32,459 bases of DNA from Candidatus Nealsoniibacteriota bacterium (GCA_016207115.1 JACQQI010000001.1:1-32459), one strand, 5' to 3'; shown: positions 9,088 to 16,874, numbered from the stretch's first letter. Notes: generated from the letters alone by a model not told the origin. A program made the numbers and translations.

Positions 9088-9116
9088 ATATTAACAGAAA
9101 AACTCTTGAAAATCAA
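9088..9116 (-). promoter_or_regulatory. Promoter of the HEPN-like gene and tRNA cluster
   Basis: Minus strand TTGATT, 17 bp, TAATAT, then only 6 nt to the ATG. Its -35 box overlaps the -35 box of the divergent gatC promoter, forming the palindrome TTGAAAATCAA. Confidence 0.65.
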
Positions 9117-9134
9117 CTCGCAAAAGGCTAAACT
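9106..9134 (+). promoter_or_regulatory. Promoter of gatC-gatA-asnS-gatB
   Basis: TTGAAA, 17 bp, TAAACT, then 8 nt to the gatC ATG. No Shine-Dalgarno sequence fits, so the message is probably leaderless. It is arranged back to back with the minus-strand promoter 9088-9116. Confidence 0.65.
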
Positions 9135-9142
9135 AAATTAGT

Positions 9143-9430
9143 ATGGAACTGACGATCGAAGAGGTGAAACACGTGGCTCGGCTAGGCCGGATCGGCCTGA
9201 CGGAAAAGGAGTTGGAGAAATTTCAAAACCAACTTTCGTCCATTTTGGATTTCGTCAGCCAACTCCAAAAAGTGGACACGGCCAAAACCAAACCACTGAG
9301 CCAGACCACCGGACTAAAGAACGTCTGGAGAGAGGATGTCGTCACGCCCTCTCTTTCCCAGGACGAAGCCCTGCAGAATGCCCCGGAGAAATTCAAGGGC
9401 TATTTTAAGACTAAAGCCACTTTAAAATGA
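9143..9430 (+). CDS. gatC: Aspartyl/glutamyl-tRNA amidotransferase subunit C
   Basis: The small subunit that wraps around GatA and holds GatB in the GatCAB complex. The 95-residue length is normal. Recognisable segments are the N-terminal LTIEEVKHVARLGRIGLTEKELEKF and the C-terminal LRKDVV-like WREDVVTPSLSQDEALQNAPE. It is first in the plus-strand operon. Its last bases overlap the gatA start as ATGA. Confidence 0.95.
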   Translation: MELTIEEVKHVARLGRIGLTEKELEKFQNQLSSILDFVSQLQKVDTAKTKPLSQTTGLKNVWREDVVTPSLSQDEALQNAPEKFKGYFKTKATLK

Positions 9431-10893
9431 AGGACTTATCCGATCTAACCCTGAAAAAAGCGCGAGCCGGACTGGAAAACAAAGATTTTTCGGCTAAAGA
9501 GCTGGTTTCGGCTACCCTGGAAAGGATCCAAAAGCTGGATCCGAAAATCTCCGCCTTCCTGACCGTTTGCGCCGAATCCGCCTTAAAGCAGGCGGCGGCG
9601 GCGGACGAAATGATCGCCCGAGGTAAAAAACTCCAGGCCCTGGGCGGCATTCCTTTTTCTGCTAAAGATGTTTTTTCGACGCGAGGAATTAAGACGACGG
9701 CGGCTTCGAAAATCCTGGAGAACTATATCCCCGTCTATGACGCCACAGCCATCAAAAGGCTGGGGGCAGCCGGCGGCATCCTCATCGGCAAAACCAATCA
9801 CGACGCTTTCGGGTTTGGGTCTTCAACCGAAAATTCTGACTTTCAAGTCACTCACAATCCCTGGAACCGAGACAAGGTGCCGGGCGGATCCTCGGGTGGA
9901 TCGGCGGCGGCCGTGGCCTCAAGCCTGGGCTTCTTCTCTTTGGCCGAAGACACGGGCGGATCGATCAGGCAGCCGGCTTGTTTCTGCGGCGTGACCGGGC
10001 TCAAGGTAACCTACGGCCGCGTTTCCCGGTACGGCGTGATTGCTTACGGATCTTCGCTGGATACGATCGGACTGATCACTCAGTCCGTCGAAGACGCCGC
10101 CCTTCTCTTGGGAATAATCGCCGGCCAGGACCCCCTGGACGCCACGACTCTGCCGGACCCCGTACCCGATTACTCCCAATCCTTGAAGCAAGGAGCGAGC
10201 GAACTGAAAATCGGCTTACCTCAAGAATATTTCATCACCGGTATCGATCCCGAGGTAAAACAATCTCTCGATGAGGCAGTAAAAAAGTTTGAGGAGTTGG
10301 GGGCAAAAATAGAATCGGTTTCCTTGCCCCACACCCCCGACGCCATCCCGGCCTACTACCTCTCGGGCATCAGCGAAGTCAGTGCCAACCTGGCCCGTTA
10401 TGACGGAATCCGATTCGGCCATTCCAGCTCAGAAGCACGGAAACTGGAAGACCTCTATCTGGAATCGCGCGCCCAGGGCTTCGGCCCCGAAGTCAAACGC
10501 CGGATCATGCTGGGAACCTATGCCTTGTCGGCGGGCTATTACGACGCCTTTTACAAGAAAGCGCAACAGGTTCGCCACTTGATCAAACAGGATTTCGATC
10601 GGGCTTTTCAGAAAATCGACTTGCTCTTGGCGCCGGTCTCCCCTTTCCCGCCCTTCGGGATCGGCGAGAAAGCCGAAGACCCGTTGCAAATGTGGCTGGC
10701 CGACATTTTCACTGTGACCATCAATCCGGCCGGCGTGCCGGGCCTGGCCCTGCCCTGCGGCTTCACCAAAAACAATCTGCCCATCGGCCTCCAGCTGATC
10801 GGGCCCCAGCTCTCCGAACCGACTCTCTTCCGGGCCGGCCAGGCTTTTCAAGTCGCCACGGACTGGCACCAGAAAAAACCAAACTTGGAATAA
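9427..10893 (+). CDS. gatA: Aspartyl/glutamyl-tRNA amidotransferase subunit A
   Basis: Amidase subunit that releases ammonia from glutamine for transamidation of Glu-tRNA-Gln (and Asp-tRNA-Asn). The 488 aa is full length. The Ser-cisSer-Lys triad is visible: K80 in FSAKDVF, S155 in the GGSSGGS glycine/serine loop (153-159), and S179 in DTGGSIRQPA. Since asnS lies in the same operon, Asn-tRNA can be made directly, so the main job is probably Gln-tRNA-Gln formation. The stop codon is the first base of a hairpin repeat shared with gyrB, rpoA and rpsD. Confidence 0.97.
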   Translation: MKDLSDLTLKKARAGLENKDFSAKELVSATLERIQKLDPKISAFLTVCAESALKQAAAADEMIARGKKLQALGGIPFSAKDVFSTRGIKTTAASKILENYIPVYDATAIKRLGAAGGILIGKTNHDAFGFGSSTENSDFQVTHNPWNRDKVPGGSSGGSAAAVASSLGFFSLAEDTGGSIRQPACFCGVTGLKVTYGRVSRYGVIAYGSSLDTIGLITQSVEDAALLLGIIAGQDPLDATTLPDPVPDYSQSLKQGASELKIGLPQEYFITGIDPEVKQSLDEAVKKFEELGAKIESVSLPHTPDAIPAYYLSGISEVSANLARYDGIRFGHSSSEARKLEDLYLESRAQGFGPEVKRRIMLGTYALSAGYYDAFYKKAQQVRHLIKQDFDRAFQKIDLLLAPVSPFPPFGIGEKAEDPLQMWLADIFTVTINPAGVPGLALPCGFTKNNLPIGLQLIGPQLSEPTLFRAGQAFQVATDWHQKKPNLE

Positions 10894-10927
10894 GCGAAGC
10901 TTAGCCTTCTCGCTTCGCTCGAAGGTA
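10891..10927 (+). repeat. Stop-anchored repeat between gatA and asnS
   Basis: It starts with the gatA TAA. Hairpin 1 is TAAGC-GAA-GCTTA. Hairpin 2 is CCTTC (10905-10909) paired with GAAGG (10921-10925). The GAAGG arm lies at Shine-Dalgarno distance from the asnS ATG (10930), so folding could mask it. Bases 10902-10927 (26 nt) are identical to the minus-strand sequence at 24539-24564. Confidence 0.7.
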
Positions 10928-10929
10928 AT

Positions 10930-12282
10930 ATGTCATTTCTTATCAAAGACGCCCGAAACTTTGTCGGCCAGGAAGTCGAAATCCACGGCTGGGTTTTTAA
11001 TAAGAGATCTTCGGGCTCCGTCATCTTTTTGCAACTGAGAGACGGCTCAGGTTTCATCCAGGCCGTCGTCTCCAAGAATGAAGTCTCTCCGGAAGTCTTT
11101 GCGACCGCCCAAGAAACCAGAGATGAGTCAACCGTCGTCGTGGCGGGCCACCTCAAAGAAGAACCAAGATCCCCTTTTAGCTTCGAGATCCAGACCCGGA
11201 ACCTGAAGATTGTCTCTCTGGCCCAGACGGATTTTCCCATCTCGGCCAAAGAACACGGTGTTGATTTTCTGCTCGGCCAGCGCCATCTCTGGCTTCGCTT
11301 TCCCCGCCAGTGGGCGATTTTGAGAATCCGCGACCAGATCGCGTCTTCGATCAACCAATTTTTGCACCGAGAAGGTTACACCCGCTTGGACTCGCCCATT
11401 CTCACGCCTTCTGCCTGCGAAGGCACGACCACGCTTTTCCCCGTACCCTATCTGCCCGCTTGGCCAGACGTAACCGACCAAAGCGTGCCTTCTTGGCTGA
11501 ATCTGGACCAGGCTAAACCCTACGCCTATCTTTCCCAGTCGGGTCAACTCTATCTGGAAGCCGGAATCGCCAGCCTGGGGAAAGTCTACGACTTTGGCCC
11601 CACTTTCCGAGCGGAGAAAAGCAAAACCAAACGACACCTGACCGAATTCTGGATGATGGACGCCGAAGCCGCTTTCCTGGAATACGAGGGACTCCTGGAC
11701 TTTGAAGAAAAAATGGTCTTGGCCGTCATTCAAGACGTCTTGGCCGCCTGTCCGGCAGAATTCAAAACCCTGGAGCGAGACCCCGCCCCCCTGGCTCAAA
11801 TCAAATCTCCCTTCCCGAAACTGACCTATGAAGAAACTCTGAAAAAACTGCGGGAACTCGGTTCAGACATCAAAGACGGCGAAGACCTGGGCAATGACGA
11901 CGAAACTCGGCTCATGAATTATTTCCATCAACCCCTTTTTGTCATGAAGTTCCCGGCCACCTTCAAAGCTTTCTACTTTAAAAGAGATGAACAGCGACCG
12001 GAGTTGACGCTCTCGTCTGATCTGCTGGCGCCCGAAGGTTACGGCGAGATCATCGGCGGCGGCCAGAGGGAAGACGACTATGACACTCTGCTCAAAAGAA
12101 TGAAGGAGGCCGGCCTGAACACTCAGGACTATGAGTGGTATTTAGACCTGAGAAGATATGGCGCCTCTCCCCACTCGGGGTTCGGGTTGGGACTGGAAAG
12201 AATGGTGGCCTGGATCTGTAAATTGGAACACATCCGGGAAGCCATTCCCTTCCCCCGCACCATTTACCGCTTCACTCCCTAA
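10930..12282 (+). CDS. asnS: Asparaginyl-tRNA synthetase
   Basis: Class IIb synthetase charging tRNA-Asn (450 aa). An N-terminal OB-fold anticodon-binding domain (about 1-105, VEIHGWVFNKRSSGSVIFLQLRDGSG) precedes the catalytic core. The core has YLSQSGQLYLEAGIASLGKVYDFGPTFRAE, motif 2 with RHLTEFWMMDAEAAF, EIIGGGQRE, and motif 3 GFGLGLERM. The FWM-D-E-A pattern and overall length favour AsnRS over AspRS, although an archaeal-type AspRS is the nearest alternative. It lies inside the GatCAB operon, between gatA and gatB. Confidence 0.88.
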   Translation: MSFLIKDARNFVGQEVEIHGWVFNKRSSGSVIFLQLRDGSGFIQAVVSKNEVSPEVFATAQETRDESTVVVAGHLKEEPRSPFSFEIQTRNLKIVSLAQTDFPISAKEHGVDFLLGQRHLWLRFPRQWAILRIRDQIASSINQFLHREGYTRLDSPILTPSACEGTTTLFPVPYLPAWPDVTDQSVPSWLNLDQAKPYAYLSQSGQLYLEAGIASLGKVYDFGPTFRAEKSKTKRHLTEFWMMDAEAAFLEYEGLLDFEEKMVLAVIQDVLAACPAEFKTLERDPAPLAQIKSPFPKLTYEETLKKLRELGSDIKDGEDLGNDDETRLMNYFHQPLFVMKFPATFKAFYFKRDEQRPELTLSSDLLAPEGYGEIIGGGQREDDYDTLLKRMKEAGLNTQDYEWYLDLRRYGASPHSGFGLGLERMVAWICKLEHIREAIPFPRTIYRFTP

Positions 12283-12291
12283 TTCGAAAAC

Positions 12292-13623
12292 ATGGAATTT
12301 AAACCCGTCATCGGCCTGGAGATCCACATCGAGCTGAAGACAAACAGCAAGATGTTTTGCGGTTGTTCGGCTCGGCACTTTGGCGAGGAGCCCAATACTC
12401 ACTGCTGCCCGGTCTGCCTGGGCCTACCCGGCGCTCTGCCTTTTCCCAATAAAAAAGCGATTGAGTGGACCATCCGGTTGGGACTGGTGCTGAACTGCCA
12501 GGTTTCCGAAGAGTCAAAGTTTGACCGGAAAAACTATTTCTATCCCGATCTCCCCAAGGGCTATCAGATATCGCAGTACGATCAACCCTTCTGCCGAGAG
12601 GGCAAGGTCACCCTCAAGGACGGTCGAGAGATCCGTCTCCGGAGAGTCCACCTCGAGGAAGACACCGGCAAATTGGTTCACCTCCGGATCGACGGCCAAG
12701 ACGCCAGCCTGGTTGATTTCAATCGTTCGGGCGTGCCCTTGGTGGAAGTTGTGACCGAACCCGATTTCCAAAACAGCGAAGAAGTGGATGAGTTCTTAAA
12801 AAGCCTGCAGAGAACGGTCAGATATCTGGACGTCTCTGACGCCGATATGGAAAAGGGATCGATGAGGCTGGAGCCCAACATTTCGCTTCAGCTCCCCGGC
12901 CAGAACGAACTGCCGGACTACAAGGTGGAGGTCAAGAACATCAACTCCTTTCGATTTGTCCGCAAGGCCATCGAGTATGAGATAGCCAGGCAGACCGGGG
13001 TTCTACAGAAAGGAGAAAAGTTGATTCAAGAAACTCGGGGTTGGAGCGAAAGCGAAAACAAGACCTTCTCCCAGAGAGAAAAAGAGGAAGCGCACGACTA
13101 CCGCTATTTCCCCGAGCCCGACATCCCGCCCTTGAGCTTTGGGCCGGAAGAAGTAGAAGAAATCCGTCAACAAATTCCGGAACTGCCCGAAGCCAAAAGA
13201 CAAAGGTTCCAGAGAGAATTCAAGCTCTCACCCTACCAGACCGATCGGCTGATTGAAACCAAAGAATTGGCCGATTACTACGAAGCGGCCCTTGGGGTCA
13301 ATGGCCAGATCGACGGCAAAAAGTATTCGAGCCCGAGCGAAGTGGCCAACTGGCTGATCAACAGGAAAATCGACATCAAAACCATTTCTCCGGAAAGGAT
13401 GATTAAAGACCTCATTGCTTCTAAGGAAGTGACGAGGTTGGGCGAAGGAGAAATGTCCCGCATTGTCAATGAAGTCTTAGCCGAAAACGCCCAAGCGGCT
13501 GAAGATTACAAAAAAGGTAAGACCGCCGTTCTCGGTTTTCTCATCGGCCAAGTCGTTAAGAAGATCGGCCCTCAGGCGGATCGGCAGGAGATAACTAGAA
13601 AGCTTCAGGAAAAACTTGGTTAA
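12292..13623 (+). CDS. gatB: Aspartyl/glutamyl-tRNA amidotransferase subunit B
   Basis: Kinase/transamidase subunit that activates Glu-tRNA-Gln and receives ammonia from GatA. At 443 aa it is slightly short (about 475 is usual). GLEIHIEL (8-15) opens the cradle domain. A zinc site is suggested by C23, C25 and C39/C42 in CGCSARHF...CCPVC. LEEDTGKL and the SDADMEKGSMRLEPNIS motif follow. The C-terminal helical and YqeY-like tail (about 290-443) is present. It starts 10 nt after asnS and ends the operon before a terminator. Confidence 0.97.
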   Translation: MEFKPVIGLEIHIELKTNSKMFCGCSARHFGEEPNTHCCPVCLGLPGALPFPNKKAIEWTIRLGLVLNCQVSEESKFDRKNYFYPDLPKGYQISQYDQPFCREGKVTLKDGREIRLRRVHLEEDTGKLVHLRIDGQDASLVDFNRSGVPLVEVVTEPDFQNSEEVDEFLKSLQRTVRYLDVSDADMEKGSMRLEPNISLQLPGQNELPDYKVEVKNINSFRFVRKAIEYEIARQTGVLQKGEKLIQETRGWSESENKTFSQREKEEAHDYRYFPEPDIPPLSFGPEEVEEIRQQIPELPEAKRQRFQREFKLSPYQTDRLIETKELADYYEAALGVNGQIDGKKYSSPSEVANWLINRKIDIKTISPERMIKDLIASKEVTRLGEGEMSRIVNEVLAENAQAAEDYKKGKTAVLGFLIGQVVKKIGPQADRQEITRKLQEKLG

Positions 13624-13639
13624 ACCACAGAGAAAATTA

Positions 13640-13663
13640 AACAGGGTGAAAGCCCTGTTTTTA
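13640..13663 (+). terminator. Terminator of the gatCAB/asnS operon
   Basis: Stem AACAGGG/CCCTGTT with loop TGAAAG and a short T tail, 17 nt after the gatB stop. Confidence 0.8.
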
Positions 13664-13665
13664 CA

Positions 13666-13694
13666 TTGACGCTTTTTTCTTTTAAGGTTATAAA
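13666..13694 (+). promoter_or_regulatory. Promoter of structured RNA candidate 1
   Basis: TTGACG, exactly 17 bp, TATAAA. It begins 3 nt after the gatB terminator. Predicted start is near 13701. No open frame with a plausible start follows except a 13-codon peptide. Confidence 0.75.
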
Positions 13695-13700
13695 GGAAAT

Positions 13701-14089
13701 AGGCTGGCAAGAAGTTAGTTGGGCCAGCTCGCGACTCCACTTCGCTGGGGTTGCTTGTAGAAAGCGGTGTCTCTCATATCTCAAAGGAGGTGATGATCCC
13801 AATGAAGCGCAATTTGCGTTGTCAGGGTAACATTGTCGCGTAGAACATCGCCATCTTGCGCCGTCTCCTCCAAAAGGATGATGGCGCCCCACGGAGCCGG
13901 GCAGAGCTCCACTACTGCGCACCTTGACGCGCCTTGATCCCGTTCTACTCGTGCCCCTTGCCCGCACCCCATGCCGTAGCCGGGGCACACCTGTGCGGCG
14001 GACAGTCCCTGCCCGTCGCACACCGCTCTTTTTCTTCATCGTTCTTTCCTCCGAAAAGTCCTGACGCCGTCGTCAGGATTTTTCTTTTT
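13701..14089 (+). ncRNA. Orphan structured RNA, about 388 nt, with perfect anti-16S sequence
   Basis: Bounded by a strong promoter and a strong terminator on the plus strand. It can form at least six GC-rich hairpins: 13703-13708/13723-13728; 13731-13739/13746-13754 (nine pairs); 13858-13865/13880-13887; 13893-13897/13906-13910; 13951-13957/13982-13988; and 13993-14005/14009-14021 (twelve of thirteen paired). AAAGGAGGTGAT at 13783-13794 matches the complement of a bacterial 16S 3' end over 12 nt. It precedes a 13-codon frame (13802-13843, MKRNLRCQGNIVA). A loop at 13864-13871 (TCTCCTCC) could pair with it. I see no RNase P core (GAGGAAAGTCC, ACAGAA), no tmRNA ends or T-arm, and no SRP or 6S hallmark. 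Size resembles RNase P or tmRNA, so an extreme version is possible. Confidence 0.6.
14059..14089 (+). terminator. Terminator of structured RNA candidate 1
   Basis: Stem TCCTGACG/CGTCAGGA with loop CCGT, followed by five Ts, C and five Ts. Confidence 0.85.
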
Positions 14090-14103
14090 GTGCACATTTG
14101 AAG

Positions 14104-14133
14104 TTGACATAACTTTTCGATAAGGGATATGAT
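14104..14133 (+). promoter_or_regulatory. Promoter of structured RNA candidate 2
   Basis: TTGACA, 18 bp, TATGAT. It starts 15 nt after the preceding terminator. Predicted transcription start is near 14140. Confidence 0.65.
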
Positions 14134-14139
14134 GAATTT

Positions 14140-14335
14140 GAGGATGCCAGTCGCTGATTTTCAGTCGACAGAACATCCCCAGAAAGGAGGCACCTTAAGC
14201 GCTAGCCAAAACCAGAGACTATCAGTAGCAGTGCGGCAGGCATTATGCCCGCCGCACTCGCAATCATTGTTCTTTATTGTACTTCTCCCCTCTCGAAAAG
14301 ACCCCAACGACAACGCCGTCGATGGGGTTCTTTCA
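14140..14335 (+). ncRNA. Second small structured RNA candidate, about 195 nt
   Basis: It lies between its own promoter and a bidirectional terminator, on the strand opposite mreB. Near the 5' end an outer stem GGATG/CATCC encloses GTCGCTGA-TTT-TCAG with T bulge and CGAC. Then AAAGGAGG appears with no start codon at usable distance. A hairpin follows with arms 14231-14240 and 14248-14257 (GTGCGGC/GCCGCAC plus three inner pairs and one A-C mismatch). No open frame fits on the plus strand. It shares the AAAGGAGG motif and tandem arrangement with candidate 1 but no longer similarity that I can see. Not recognised as a known class. Confidence 0.45.
14294..14335. terminator. Bidirectional terminator between RNA candidate 2 and mreB
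   Basis: Arms 14301-14311 and 14318-14328 pair (ACCCCA and CGAC with GTCG and TGGGGT, one A-A mismatch). The plus strand then reads TTCTTTC and the minus strand TCTTTTC. It serves mreB, which ends 18 nt away, and possibly the RNA on the other strand. Confidence 0.65.
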
Positions 14336-14352
14336 TTTGAGAAAGTTTTAGC

Positions 14353-15426
14353 CTACGAGAGCGGCTCCAGTCCTTCGGTTTCCACTAAGACCTCGGCCAG
14401 ATCGTCCAGATTTTCCAAAACCATGCCCGCGCCCCGGGCCACGGTTGTCATCGGGTCTTCGACGACCCGGGTCTTGATCTTTGTTTCTTTGCTGATCAGG
14501 GTGTCCAAGCCCCGGAGCTGCGACCCGCCGCCGGAGAGCCAGATGCCCTTGGCCATAATGTCGGCCAAGAGCTCGGGCGGCGTCTCTTCAATCGTCGTCT
14601 TAATGGTGTTGATGATCTGCCGCACCGATTTTTCCAGAGCGCGGCGAGTGTCTTCTTCGCTGATGATGATTTCTTCGGGCAGGCCCGTGACCAGGTTCCG
14701 GCCCCGCAAGGGCGCGGCTCTTTTTTCCTTTTCTTTTTGCGGATAGGCGGAGCCGATGGCGATCTTGATTTCTTCGGCCGTCTGCTCGCCGATCAAGAGC
14801 TTGAATTCTTCCTGGGCAAAGTGGATGATATCTTCGTTGAGTTTATCCCCGGCCACTCTCAGGCTGCGGGCGATGACGACGCCGCCCAAAGAGATGACGG
14901 CCACTTCGGTCGTGCCGCCCCCGATGTCGACGATAAAGTTCCCGCCGGCTTCCTGGACTTCGAGCCTCGCCCCGATGGCCGCGGCCATGGGTTCTTCGAT
15001 GAGAAAAACCTGCCCTGCCCCGGCGTTGCGGGCCGCGTCCCGGACCGCTTTCTTTTCCACTTCGGTCACGCCCCAGGGGATGCCAATGATCACCCTCGGC
15101 CGGATGCCCAGGTGGAACTTTTCTTTCTGGGCCTTATCAATGAAATAGCGCAGCATCTGCTCGGTCACCTCAAAATCAGAAATGACTCCTTTGACCAGAG
15201 GCCGGGTGGCGACGATGTGGCTGGGAGTCCGCCCCACCATTTTCTTTGCTTCTTCGCCGATGGCCAAAACCTGGCCCGTCTTTTGGTTGATGGCGACGAC
15301 CGAGGGCTCGGTCATGACGATGCCGCTGCCCCGAACGTAAACCAAAGAATTGGCCGTGCCGAGGTCAATGGCAATGTCTTGAGAAAAACGGTGCAGAATT
15401 TTGTCGAGAGCCTTTTTGATCGTCAT
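14353..15426 (-). CDS. mreB: Rod shape-determining protein MreB (operon-distal copy)
   Basis: Actin-like filament protein at the inner membrane face that guides cell-wall synthesis. The chosen start gives 357 aa beginning MTIKKALDKIL. The longer frame adds 24 residues that overlap proS and lack family character. Nucleotide-binding motifs: DIAIDLGTANSLVYV (phosphate 1), VDIGGGTTEVAVISLGG (phosphate 2), and LSGGGSQLRGL (adenosine). The N-terminal amphipathic stretch before DIAIDLG fits membrane binding. It is last in an operon whose first gene is another MreB. It starts 14 nt after proS and ends at a strong terminator. Confidence 0.95.
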   Translation of the reverse strand: MTIKKALDKILHRFSQDIAIDLGTANSLVYVRGSGIVMTEPSVVAINQKTGQVLAIGEEAKKMVGRTPSHIVATRPLVKGVISDFEVTEQMLRYFIDKAQKEKFHLGIRPRVIIGIPWGVTEVEKKAVRDAARNAGAGQVFLIEEPMAAAIGARLEVQEAGGNFIVDIGGGTTEVAVISLGGVVIARSLRVAGDKLNEDIIHFAQEEFKLLIGEQTAEEIKIAIGSAYPQKEKEKRAAPLRGRNLVTGLPEEIIISEEDTRRALEKSVRQIINTIKTTIEETPPELLADIMAKGIWLSGGGSQLRGLDTLISKETKIKTRVVEDPMTTVARGAGMVLENLDDLAEVLVETEGLEPLS

Positions 15427-15440
15427 CGATCTTTTTACAT

Positions 15441-16874
15441 TTAATAAGATTGGGCGAAGAGCCAACGCTTTTGGGCCGGTTTTTGACAATAGACGCATTC
15501 ACCCTTTTCTTCGGGGGCTCGAATCGGCAAGCAGCGCGTTGAGGCCTTGGTTTCTTCTTTGATCTTGGTCTCACAGAGAGGATCCCCGCACCAGAAAGCC
15601 GAAATGAAACCCTTTTTTGTTCTCATGATCTCTTTGAATTCGGTCAGAGAAGAAACTGACCGTGTGTTGTCTTGGGTGAATTTCTGATGGTTGAGAAAAA
15701 TGTTCTTCTGGATCTCCGCCAGAATTTCCTTTATCCTCCGGGTCGAACCGGCTAGTTTAATCATTTCCTTTTGGCCGTTGTCGCGCCGAACCAGGGTCAG
15801 ATTTGAAGAGGCCGTTTCTTTCTCCCCGACTTCAATTCTCAGGGGCACGCCTCTCAACTCCCATTTGTTAAATTTGAATCCAGCCGTTTCCCCTTCTCTC
15901 AAATCCAACTCCAGACGGAAATCCGTCAATTCGTCCTTGATTTTCTGACAAAAGTTAAGAACCTTTTCCTCGCTCCCTTTTTTGAGAACCGGGACGATAA
16001 CCAGTTGAGTTGGCGCCACGCGAGGCGGCAGAACCAGGCCCTTGTCGTCGCCGCAAACCAAGATCAGGCCGCCGATTGAGCGCGTAGAAAAGCCCCAACT
16101 GTTCTGCCAAGGATAGAATTTGCCCCCATCTTTGCCCTGGACTTGCCAATCAAAGGCGCGGGCAAAGTTTTGTCCCAGATCGTGAGAAGTACAGGCCTGT
16201 AGAGCTTTGCCGTCGGGCATCAATATCTCGTAGCTGAAAGTCTGGACCGCGCCGGCGAACTTCTCCGTCTCTGATTTTATTCCGGCGATGCCGTAGAGAG
16301 AAAGCAGCTCGTTATAGGTCTTCTGGTAGATTCCGAGCGCCCAATCCACCGTGGCCAGCGATTCTTCGTGTGTCGCGTGGGCGCAATGCCCTTCCTGCCA
16401 GAGAAACTCAGAGCTGCGCAGAAAGAGATAGGTTCTCTTCTCCCAGCGCACGACGTTATTCCACTGGTTGATCAGGATCGGCAGATCGCGCCAGGACCTC
16501 GTCCAATCTTTATACATCGCGTACATGATCGTTTCGGAAGTCGGCCGGACGACCAGCTTTTCTTTCAATTCTTCGCCCCCGGCGATGGTCACCACGGCCA
16601 TTTGCGGAGAAAAGCCTTGGACGTGCTCTTTTTCTTTTTTCAGATAACTCTCGGGGATAAAAAGCGGAAAGTAGGCGTTTTTGACTCCTCTCGCCTTGAT
16701 CAATCCATCCAAGAAGGCTTGGATTTTTTCCCAAATGGCAAAGCCGTAGGGCCGAAAAACCATCGAGCCCTTGACGGGCGAATAATCAGCCAGCTCCGAA
16801 CGCAAAACCACGTCGTTGTACCACTGACTGATATTTTCCGACTTCTTGGTAATGGTGAACCGAAGGTTCGACAT
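15441..16874 (-). CDS. proS: Prolyl-tRNA synthetase, archaeal/eukaryotic type
   Basis: Class IIa synthetase charging tRNA-Pro (477 aa). The short form without the bacterial INS editing domain is evident: the core starts near SENISQWYNDVVLRSELADYSPVKGSMVFRPYGFAIWE. Motif 2 gives RWEKRTYLFLRSSEFLWQEGHCAHAT, and motif 3 region RSIGGLILVCGDDKG. A C-terminal zinc-binding domain has C429, C434, C460 and C463, and the protein ends in Tyr, typical of the archaeal-type enzyme. It lies 31 nt after rseP. Such ProRSs occur patchily in bacteria, including CPR members. Confidence 0.95.
   Translation of the reverse strand: MSNLRFTITKKSENISQWYNDVVLRSELADYSPVKGSMVFRPYGFAIWEKIQAFLDGLIKARGVKNAYFPLFIPESYLKKEKEHVQGFSPQMAVVTIAGGEELKEKLVVRPTSETIMYAMYKDWTRSWRDLPILINQWNNVVRWEKRTYLFLRSSEFLWQEGHCAHATHEESLATVDWALGIYQKTYNELLSLYGIAGIKSETEKFAGAVQTFSYEILMPDGKALQACTSHDLGQNFARAFDWQVQGKDGGKFYPWQNSWGFSTRSIGGLILVCGDDKGLVLPPRVAPTQLVIVPVLKKGSEEKVLNFCQKIKDELTDFRLELDLREGETAGFKFNKWELRGVPLRIEVGEKETASSNLTLVRRDNGQKEMIKLAGSTRRIKEILAEIQKNIFLNHQKFTQDNTRSVSSLTEFKEIMRTKKGFISAFWCGDPLCETKIKEETKASTRCLPIRAPEEKGECVYCQKPAQKRWLFAQSY

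Noticed and set aside
13783-13799. Resemblance of the minus strand to a 16S rRNA 3' end.
   Set aside because: Only the last 12-14 nt match; upstream sequence has no 16S helices. Read on the plus strand it is an anti-16S motif.
13620-14039. Minus-strand 139-aa frame with a good GGAGG before its ATG, and an overlapping 80-aa frame (13781-14023).
   Set aside because: Composition is Arg/Ser/Gly-rich with no family pattern, no minus-strand promoter is seen, and the region is full of perfect hairpins with promoter and terminator on the plus strand. The GGAGG is explained by the pyrimidine-rich tail of the RNA.
13701-14089. Identity as RNase P RNA or tmRNA.
   Set aside because: No GAGGAAAGTCC or ACAGAA core, no T-arm, no pairing 5' and 3' ends, no tag frame ending in ALAA.
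14202-14267. Minus-strand 21-codon hydrophobic peptide frame (MIASAAGIMPAALLLIVSGFG).
   Set aside because: It lies on top of a strong hairpin whose sequence explains the Ala/Gly codons, and has only a weak ribosome-binding site. A real small membrane peptide cannot be excluded.
14737-15444. Long plus-strand frame (235 aa) over mreB.
   Set aside because: It is antisense to a clear mreB with intact motifs; long shadow frames are common in GC-rich codons. The same applies to 11128-11799 over asnS.
15427-15498. Upstream start of mreB giving 24 more residues.
   Set aside because: The extension overlaps proS and has no MreB character; the ATG at 15426 fits. Similar extensions of holB, alaS, mnmA, rpsD and rpmJ were trimmed for the same reason.
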